DNA of 64,000 bases, taken from contig OX411543.1 in NCBI GenBank assembly GCA_948146395.1, positions 64,224,534 through 64,288,533 of the forward strand. Direction: 5' to 3'. The DNA comes from Fragum whitleyi (Eukaryota; Mollusca; Bivalvia; Cardiida; Cardiidae). Each line of letters begins with the position of its first letter. The first letter of the stretch is position 1. A program made the translations under genes and the position numbers. This document shows, in pieces, positions 55,745 through 64,000 of the stretch. Below the pieces are notes generated by a model. That model saw only the letters and a program-made list of their open reading frames with translations. It searched no databases and had not been told where the DNA came from.

Positions 55745-55968
55745 CCTTTGCTGTTTAATCCCTGCTTTTGACGTGCCTGTGATTTTATGATTGAGAAAAC
55801 ATTGTGAAAAAAGAAGAAATTGCTGCTAACAAGCAATTTCTTCTTTTTTCCACACTATTTTCTACCCTACTGAATGGTTATTTTTCAAATTATATCCACT
55901 TTAATTTTTCATCAGCAAAACCTTTGAATTTTGTACAGGTCCAAAATTTTGTAAAACAGGAAAGTGTT
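55745..55968 (+). mobile_element. Family D MITE, in PHM intron 2
   Basis: CCTTTGCTGTTTAATCCCTG...CAGGAAAGTG, with TTAA after it (55969-55972) and a mutated TTAC before. The hairpin is AAGAAGAAATTGCTG/ACAAGCAATTTCTTCTT. Confidence 0.8.
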
Positions 55969-58900
55969 AAAGAGCTAGCAGCCACGTTGATTTGGGCCTC
56001 TTTTTCACATGTTCTCTCTTTTATTATTCAAATGCAGAGTTTTCATTTCAATAGACTTGTTCTTTTGTCAATACCTTGTCAAATCGTTTAGTAAAAAGCA
56101 TGCACCAGAGAGTCTTCAAAAAGGATCTGTGCCCTGTTTTACTAACGATCTTATGACCACGTTTTTTTCGTGTAATCTGTGTAACAAGACATCTGATTGG
56201 ACGAAGAATCAGATTGGGCCAATCAGGTTTGTTGTTTCAAGTTATTAGGCAAAAAATAATCGTTTGTTCGTTAGTAAAACGGGACCCTGGGGCCTGTTTC
56301 ATCAATAAATGTCCTGGGACGTGTCTTAAAAGTGTTGTAGGACATATCCTAGGATGTTCGTAAGTCAGTTTCATCAAAACATCCTAAAAAGTTCCCAGGA
56401 CGTGCATTTGCGTTTCATCAAACTTTGTCCTAATTTAACCATGCTCGATTAAAAGGCCCCAAAACGCACGTGATAAAATCACGTGCAAGCTAATTATAGC
56501 CGTGTAGATAGATTTTCCTTCAAATGTGAAATATCAGTAAGGTTGAAAACTAATAAAGATATTAGTAATCGAACGGGGGAGATACTTTAGGTTCACATTG
56601 AAAAGTCGACAAAAAACATAAGATCTCATCATCGCTTACAATCGCCAAAGAGGCGAAGTTGCATTCAACTCCATCAAAATAAACCTTTATTATAAGACAA
56701 GAGGTTGAACTAAGCTAAAAACAATTATGTATTTCATAAGGTTTGGAAAAAAAGAACATTTTCCGTCTTTACCAGAAATCAGGTTTCAGGTCGGTTAAAT
56801 GTGCCTCAAAATTGTCGTTTTTAAAGAATTCTTTTTGTTATTTGTATATCACATTATATCAAATTTCGGTACTTATGTAGTTCGGATTTCATGATTTCTT
56901 TCGTCATAAATTATCACTTTAACACTCTTAATTTCTTTCTACACAATGTTACAATTTCGTCGCCTTTCAATTTGCTAAGGAAAACAAAATGTCTATTATT
57001 TCACACAGTCAATTATAAAAGTCAAAGCACTGTTCAAACGAATAAGAATGATATCGCGATAGAGTCAACATTTTTCCTCCAATTTGCTTCAAACTTTAAT
57101 GAAATAATTGTATCATCAATAGGATGGTTCCTTTGACAAGAGGCCCACGAGGACACGAATCGCTCCACTTGATTTTATATAACTAATGAGAAATTCTGCA
57201 GATAAGAAAGTTAACAAGAAAATTCACGAAGAAGACAGAGAAGCTTATTCTAGTGTAGGCTAAATCTTTTAAATAGGAAACCATATTTATAAATATATAT
57301 CAGTACTGATTGTAAAAGGAAAGGTTTCTTATTTATTTTATGGAAAATTCTTGATGAGTCTTGATGGATATATACTCAAGCGTAGTGAAAACGCACCGCT
57401 CAAAAAACTTGCACAAACTATTCAAAATTGTAAAATTTTCATTCGACTCCTTTTTTTCGTCTTTCAATCTATAAAGGAACATGTAGACCCTGCACAACCT
57501 AGCACTAACCATAAGACCAGTCTGGGGACTTTCGGCTATCCATAACGCGATTTTATTATGGATATCAGTAACATGCATAAGGTTGACCTACTTTCACAAA
57601 AAAAGCTTTTTTCTCAGTCAATTTCATCTAGATTGTTTCTGACTGCTTAGAATGTCAACACATTTCTATTTTAAAGCTTTCCTGTCCCATGAACATACAA
57701 ATCATGGCATTTTGAGCAAATAAAAAGACAAAAATGTGTCAAAAACCGAGGAAAAATGTACGTTTTCAATCCTGGATTAAACATCATTTGAATTCAAATT
57801 TTGAAAATCCAGCTCCACAGATGTCTAGACAAATATTTCACCTTTAATGTAAATCCATAAAAGGCTTGTGTTCGCGGGTTTTACTATCGTGTTCGCGGCA
57901 AAATCTGTTGCAAGGGTTTGCATTTTAAAACACATACGTTACGGTCATCCGTCACAATAACGGTCACATTTGTTACGGCTTACCATAACGCCCTTAAGTT
58001 GCGGTTTGCCGTCACACATCATATTACGGGAGCAGTCATTTTATTTTTGTTTACGGGTATCCATAACGCACCAGTGTCACCGGACACATGTGCTTTTACA
58101 CGGAGACCGTAGCCTAGTGGTCAGGACGAAAACTTTGGTATGGAAGGTCCCGGGATCGAATCCCAGTCGGAACACGGGATTTTTTTTAAATATTTTATTC
58201 ATAAAACAAGAAAGCAATATGTTTTTTTTCATAAGGTATGAGATGCTTTGTACTGGTTTATTAACCATTTATTTCTTTATTTTCTTACAAACCGGACTTT
58301 TAATGCATTGGGGGAAAATAGAAAAAGGAAAACATTGAGGAAAAGGAGAAATTGCTTTTTTGGTCAGTCTCTTTTTACTTTAATCTCTTTCTGAGTTAAC
58401 ATGTTGTCTAAAACTTCAGTTTTCTATTATCTTTGTAAGATAGCTGAAATAATCAACAGTCACTGTTTCAAATCTTCCTTAAAAGATCCGCTATATCCGT
58501 TTCTGATGCTTTAAGGAATTATGACGTGATGGTTTATGACGTCGCGCACGGTAATGCGGCACTTTTTGAAAAACGTCACCCTCTGTGTTTTAAAACTTAT
58601 CATAACAAGACTCCTTGGTCGCACCATCCTTATATCTTATATCTAAATAATGCTTAAACCATGGCCAATTTATAAATCAAACTTTTATTGCAAATTATTT
58701 TCGTATGATTTCGTAAAAAGGAGTTTCAAGTTGTAATTAAAGCGAAAAAACGCGTGTAACATGTAACATAAAAGCATCACCGGAAGACACACATCTTATA
58801 TTTAATACAGTTTAATACTGTTTAAAATGCTTGAAAGTACATCAAAACTAAACTGGCATGACATCCAACAATTTTACCAACGTAGATCGAAATTTAATCG

Positions 58901-59362
58901 CAAATAAGAAAAATACCGCTTTATGTTTAACAAAAAGTGAAGCGTAACATCAAAATTTAAGACACCGAAAAAATGACGATTTTCTTGTATATTTTAATTA
59001 AAAATGGTTCAAATCTTTAAATTTAAAATATTATTTTTATATTTTTCTTAAATATGTAAATAGATATCAATTTGAGTTTAAATTGGAAAATTGATAAGCC
59101 GAAATTCGTGTGGAACGAAATCTTTTCAGGCTGTTATAACACTGTTTTTTTCCAATCTAAATACGCTAAAAAAAAGCAGATCCTTTATTCATACGAAAAT
59201 TTGAATAAAGCTAAGAAATATTATTTTTCTCTTAATAATCATATTAAAATTTCATGAAAAAATATTTACGAATAAAAGAGATATTGACATTAGTTTGTGT
59301 GGAACGCTTTCAAAAAAAAAAAAAAAAAAAAAAAAAACGCGCATTTTCTTACAACGACGTTA
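55969..59362. other. PHM intron 2, mostly unique AT-rich sequence
   Basis: GGGGCCTGTTTCATCAATAA at 56292 looks like the left end of an old DNA element, without a matching right end. 57137-57172 carries the AAGAGGCCCACGAGG bivalve-type repeat. 57925-58075 has repeated TTACGG and CCGTCAC words. An A run lies at 59311-59336. No exon found. Confidence 0.4.
58101..58175 (+). tRNA. tRNA-like sequence, probably pseudogene or SINE head
   Basis: A-box-like TAGCCTAGTGGTCAGGAC and B box GGGATCGAATCCC in tRNA spacing. The acceptor arms do not pair well and no clean anticodon stem forms, so a functional tRNA is unlikely. No SINE body from this window follows it. Confidence 0.35.
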
Positions 59363-61047
59363 TGGCCCTGTCACACCTCAACGTTTTAGCCAGCGTGTGC
59401 CTAACGCGTTTGAGAAAACGACTAAGTCCGCAAAACGTCGGTATACGCTGACCTACATTTTCTTTTTGTCAATTCACGACGCGCTTGTAGCGTTTTCATG
59501 GCGAGTTTGAACGTGTGAGTAACACGTGAGTAACGTGTCCAGAACGTGTTGATAGCGTATGTCAGCGTATACCAACGTACTTGAGCGTGTATCCAACGCT
59601 CTCGTAACGTCCTCAGAACGTGCTTAGCGTGTTTGTAACGCGCTGCTAGCGTGTTATAACGTGTTCGCAGCGTGTTTTGGGTGTAAATATAAATTCTGCA
59701 AGTAATTACCACTTTAAATTCATTCTTTTAATATATAAACAGGCCACCGGCCACTACACATATTCAAATTCAAAGTATGTTGGTTCATCTTAAAAAGAGA
59801 GGAAAAGACGAAAAGAAAATACACTGGCACCTGTTACATATGAAAATATGCATATAACAAACTTATAAGATTACAGGCTGATTAAATCTTCTGGTACGGG
59901 TAAGGAACTACTTGTCATAATGCACTCCTTCCTTCCTCCATATGCTCTACCATGTAGGATGACTTTCTACACCTCTCTTAATCTTGAATAGCTAGTCTTA
60001 TATCAAGGGGGGGGGGGGAAAGGTGTACTAAATATCAAACTAAATACTTGTAATACATATAATAGAATCAAATATCCTGAACAGAACAGAATAGAGTAAA
60101 ACACGTCTTGTATTATGTCCAATAGGTACAACGATGTACTTGTCCTTTTGGTATATTGATAATGATCAAATGATACGAATAAATGTTTGTATTTTCACGA
60201 ACGTATTGTTATTCTGACCAAAGAGCAGACGCACTTGTAAAGCTATAAACGCGATGTTTAATACACATTTAGACTACATTCTCCACCTCTACAATCTAAG
60301 GAATTAAGAAAATTTACATGGAAGAAAAGACAAGTAGCTTATAACATAACATAACATAAAATAAGTTTTATTCATATGACATGAACGAAATCGTTCATCG
60401 TCAAATATAGAGAATGCTTCTTATAATCGAGTTTTCAAGTCAATCTTAGACTGGTCATGAGGAAACATGCAGATATTAACAGGTCAAAAGGTTCATACAC
60501 ACACGTACATGCACAAATTGACTTATTAACGACAAGCTGATGGTAGAATTTCAAGACAAATATGCAGAGGAACTTTTATATTTTCATCGAAAACTGAAAC
60601 GCTGTCATACGCCAGAAACACGCTGTGAACTCGCTGGCAACGCGCTAGACAAACGTTCAGTACGCTGAAGACACGCTAGGCACACGTTCCTAGTACGCTG
60701 GGGACACGCTTCAAGCACGTTAAACTTTGGGCGAACGTGTTTCTAGCGTGTCCGTAGCGTAAGTGAACGAGCTCCTAGCGTGTCTCTAGCGTGCTGAGCG
60801 TGTTCGGAACGTGTGCGAAACGCGTGCGGAGCGTGTTCCAACACGTTCGGCATACGCTGAGAAATTTTGAGCATGCACAAAATTTTATGAGATACTCAGC
60901 GTATCGCAACGTGTGCCAACGTGTTACAGCGTGCCGATAGCGTGTGCGGAACGTGTCCATAGCGTACCCGACGTGTTTCCAGCGTGTTATGAAAAATCCA
61001 ACACGTTCCGCACACGCTGGCTAAAACGTTAAGGTGTGACAGCCCTA
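59363..61047. mobile_element. PIF/Harbinger-like non-autonomous element, 1,685 bp
   Basis: 38-bp inverted ends (CTGTCACACCT.AACGTTTT, then AGCCAGCGTGTGC; about 34 of 38 identical) flanked by TTA at 59360-59362 and 61048-61050. Next to each end lie subterminal arrays of AGCGTGT and AACGTGT words and their inverses (59480-59690 and 60595-61020). The middle is unique AT-rich DNA without a transposase. The 3-bp TTA target suggests PIF/Harbinger; this is inference. Confidence 0.8.
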
Positions 61048-61050
61048 TTA

Positions 61051-62076
61051 TGTTTGATTCGTTGAATTATAAAACCGACGCGGCTTCAGACGAATACAGA
61101 GTAGATTAAATCCGCAGTTCAAGGGGAGAAACAGAAAAAGAAAGCGTCATATTATGCGACAAGAATATCTGTGTGGAAGTCGCGATGCGAGTAGGCGAAG
61201 GGAAGAACTAGATATACATTTTTGTAAACAAGAGGACCAATATTGCCCGAAATCGCTCATCTTAATTTCGGATAGCAAAAAAATAAAAAAAAAAAGATAT
61301 TTGATACATTTTTCGCAAAGACTTGTATTCTTGGACAGTAACTCGTTGTTCTAAAGAACCAAGAATAGTGAGTTCGAAGCAAACTTAGCAAAATGTAATA
61401 AGTTTTTCAAACATTAAAAAAGGGGGATGCGTCATATTCCTTTTACAAAAACGCATGTATTGATGACATCACTTTATATGAACAAGCTGCTGTTGGTTCG
61501 AATTGATTATTGCAATAAATATAGGGCGAATATTTCATAATGTCAGATTTACCTCTTCATCATAACATAAATAATGTTCAAAAGAAGTGCCTAGTCCAAT
61601 ACATCTTCATATTAAGAGTGGAAATAGGCCTAACTCTACAAAGGCTTAATCCAGTATTCGCATGTCTACACATTTATGCGAAGTTGAAAATAATACGACA
61701 TTTTGCATTCTTCGCGAGGGATAGGGGCAAGTTTTAATTCTTTAATGAAGACTTTATAATCTGACATTGCTATAGCTGTAGAAAGAGTGAGCAATATAAT
61801 GATTACGTGTACTTTTTTCTGACAAAAAACAAACAAACAAACAAACAAAAACACTAGATGCTACACAATCGACGTTCGCTATTTTGCCGTTACATTTTAG
61901 TGCCGCATTACCGTGCGCGACGTCACATATTATCCTTTTATACTTCCGGGACGTGCCCTGTTGGCTAAATATAATTGTGGCCGTGAGTTTGCATCCCGTC
62001 TCAGCCAACTTACATGCGACTTTTGATAAAAGTCTAAGCTTCATCTGATGTCTACGAATTGGCATGTACTACATGT
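61051..62076. other. Non-coding stretch, nothing recognised
   Basis: A (CAAA)n run at 61829-61850. No exon or repeat of the listed families. Confidence 0.4.
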
Positions 62077-62513
62077 ACAGTTAAGAACATCGTGTATTGA
62101 TATGATGTATGATATTGGAAGATTTTAAAATGGAATTTAATGAGCGTGTGGAGCGATTTTTTAAGGAAATTTAAAGTAGGTAATCCAGTATTCTTAATTT
62201 TGTTCAAGATGAACAAAATTAGCAATTTTACCCCCCCCCCCCCTTATAAAAATATGCATACAAGTTCTATAAATATCTTCCAATTTCTTTCAGAATCAAC
62301 CAGGCGCTTGTAATTTTAATTATGTTTGTGAAATCGCGATTTTTTCTTGCTATATTTATTTTGAATTAAGTATTTTATCGCATCATTTAAGCGAGTTCGA
62401 AGCGTTTTTGAATGGTTTGGGTGAGTGCTTAGGATGACTAAATGAAGCGCTGAGTGAGCGATTTTGAATGGTTTTGATCGGAATGACTGTTAATTTGACG
62501 ACGTAACTAACTG
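62077..62513 (-). mobile_element. Family B MITE, complete (437 bp)
   Basis: TA at 62075-62076 and 62514-62515. Ends CAGTTAAGAACATCGTG and CGACGTAACTAACTG. The hairpin is partly overwritten by a C run (62230-62243). Confidence 0.87.
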
Positions 62514-62639
62514 TATGCCTATACCTATGATGGAAGGCAACTGGTGATTGATATACCTATTCTTTTCTTGGGTGATAAGCAGTATTGGCACGAAATTTCA
62601 TGTTTATAGGTCGCTTTGTTGTCGAGTTAGGAGTCCGGA

Positions 62640-62830
62640 AACGAAAATTGAACAAAAGCTGACCGTGACCTTGACGTTTGACCTATGTGACCTAAAATCA
62701 ATAGGTCACGTTCTTGGGTCATTAGCAGCATTTGAATGAAGTTTCATTATTCTAGGTCACTTGGTTCTTAAGTTAGATCCGGAAACGAGAAGGTCTATGG
62801 ACACACATACGTGGTGAAACCAAAATATCC
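62640..62830 (+). repeat. Bivalve-type dispersed repeat with TGACCT half-sites
   Basis: CTGACCGTGACCTTGACGTT, TGACCTATGTGACCT, then AATAGGTCACGTTCTTGGGT and GAAGTTTCATTATTCTAGGT. The layout matches a high-copy repeat that I know from bivalve genomes. It carries several TGACCT half-sites and one TGACCTTGA. Confidence 0.55.
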
Positions 62831-64000
62831 ACTCTACTTCGTAGGTGAGGTAATGACTAATTCGTTCGGGGGTATTCAAAGTTTCATAAAATCAATTTAA
62901 TATAACATTTTCTCACGACATTTTTGGGTAGCCAACAGACTGCTTTTTACTGTTTTTCCTGCAAATTTCCCTCACTTTTATGAGCGATTTCGGCCATGCT
63001 CTTTTATTACCACAGCCGAGTTCGTGTTTGTCACGATCTCAAATCTATGCGAGTAGAAATTAAGCTTTATGAAAGTAAAGACTCATTGAGATCCTACAGA
63101 GCTCATTCAGTGCTTAAAAGCTGTCATCTTAAAAAATCGTAATTGAAGCGGTGTAAGAACTTAATTCGTTTCAAGCGTGATGAGAAATGAGTACATAAAG
63201 CAAACATTTTGTGTTAAATGATTTATGCGGGGCCCTCTCCGCTAATCTTCTCTATCCGTTCGAACTCAACCGAAAGGCACGATGTCTCGTCACGACCAAA
63301 CACGATCATTCATTACCTTGAAGCCCTACTGTCAATCGGGACATCTCGGCGATTCTATGGAATAGACCTCAGGAATAATAACCCAAATTTAACAATTTAA
63401 CCTTGGAAGTACAAAGACGAACTATTTTGAAGATTTCGAGAAAACCGGATGACGTCAGATAAAATAGCGCTCACCCTCCAATTTAAGCGAAATCATTTGA
63501 CGTGGCCAATGCTCCGCGTTAGAGGTAGATTGCACTCTTCAAAACTCTGCAGCCGTTATTTTTTACTAATCGACCGGGAAGATACAAGCTACTAAACCAA
63601 AGGTCCGTGTTTCGAATTCCAAACTAAATCCCATTTTTAGGGATACTTGCTATCTAAGAGTTGAACTTGTAAGAAACCCAAAGTATGCCTAAAAAATGGA
63701 GGGACCAAAAATCTTAAAACCGTAACCAAGGTCCATCAATGTCTGGTTGCTTAGTAATTATTTCAATCGCAATGTTACCTTGCATCTTGTATGTAATCGT
63801 GGCCGCGGTCATGGTAACTTATATTACATCATATGATTTGACTTGCTCTGCCGTCAGTTTAGGTCGGAAGCTTCTTAGCAATTGCTAAAATACATGCCCT
63901 TTTTGAAGTAGGTCGGATAGGTATCAGAAAGGTTGCATTATTTTTTTTTAATGACCTCGTAGTAACCTGACACATCCAATCTTTACATGACTGATTCACG
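62831..64000. other. Non-coding right end of the window
   Basis: 63335-63400 holds the GGCGATTCTATGGAATAGAC repeat shared with 49790 and 54485. No PHM exon or other gene found. Confidence 0.4.

Noticed and set aside
1..64000. CRISPR array, bacterial operon or ribosomal RNA
   Set aside because: No regularly spaced identical repeats with unique spacers, no bacterial gene organisation and no rRNA-like sequence; the window is eukaryotic.

Overview
This is a eukaryotic, AT-rich, gene-poor and repeat-dense nuclear window, most probably from a bivalve mollusc. The taxonomic call rests on gene models with GT-AG introns, tRNA-headed SINEs with a GTTAAAC(T/C) tail, a dispersed repeat built on TGACCTTGACNTTTGACCT (about 62640-62830) and a short CAAGAGGCCCA-type repeat (57137-57172), all of which I associate with bivalve genomes. 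The sequence alone does not fix the species.

Two Ty3/Gypsy LTR retrotransposons dominate the left 27 kb. Gypsy-1 (6542-about 11925, + strand) has a single Gag-Pol frame broken by one missing base near 9526, a tRNA-Leu-type primer site, no recognisable 3' LTR, and a perfect 354-bp palindrome where its 5' LTR should be. Gypsy-2 (16611-26138, - strand) is complete and young: two 869-bp LTRs that differ at about two positions, a TTAA target duplication, a tRNA-Lys-type primer site, a long leader with about 60-bp tandem repeats, a PNMA-like Gag with two zinc knuckles, and an intact 1461-codon Pol joined to Gag by a textbook -1 slippery heptamer (CCCAAAC) just before the gag stop. Each LTR also carries an antisense ORF of 139 codons followed by AATAAA.

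Non-autonomous DNA elements fill most of the rest. Family A (about 390 bp, TA target, internal hairpin) has five copies; one is split by Gypsy-2 and again by a 1.03-kb insertion. Family B (437 bp, TA target, CAGTTAA termini, long central hairpin) has about fourteen copies, three of exactly the same length. Family D and a single element at 28797-29035 have TTAA targets (piggyBac type). Family E has a TGTGACCCGTCA terminus, and family G a CCCTGCG terminus. A 1,685-bp element at 59363-61047 has 38-bp inverted ends, a TTA target and an interior of iterated AGCGTGT/AACGTGT words. A long divergent inverted repeat covers 38352-39893.

Cellular genes are few. The clearest is the 5' end of a peptidylglycine alpha-hydroxylating monooxygenase (PHM)-like gene (+ strand, exons at 53503-53638 and 55659-55713), whose first intron is filled with elements of families B, D and E. 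A 706-codon terminal exon of a Pro/His/Gly-rich protein with an Arg-rich block lies at 32801-34920 (-), with a family A element just upstream in its intron. Two further single exons of unknown identity are possible (153-375 - and 43307-43440 +). Outside these I see no genes.
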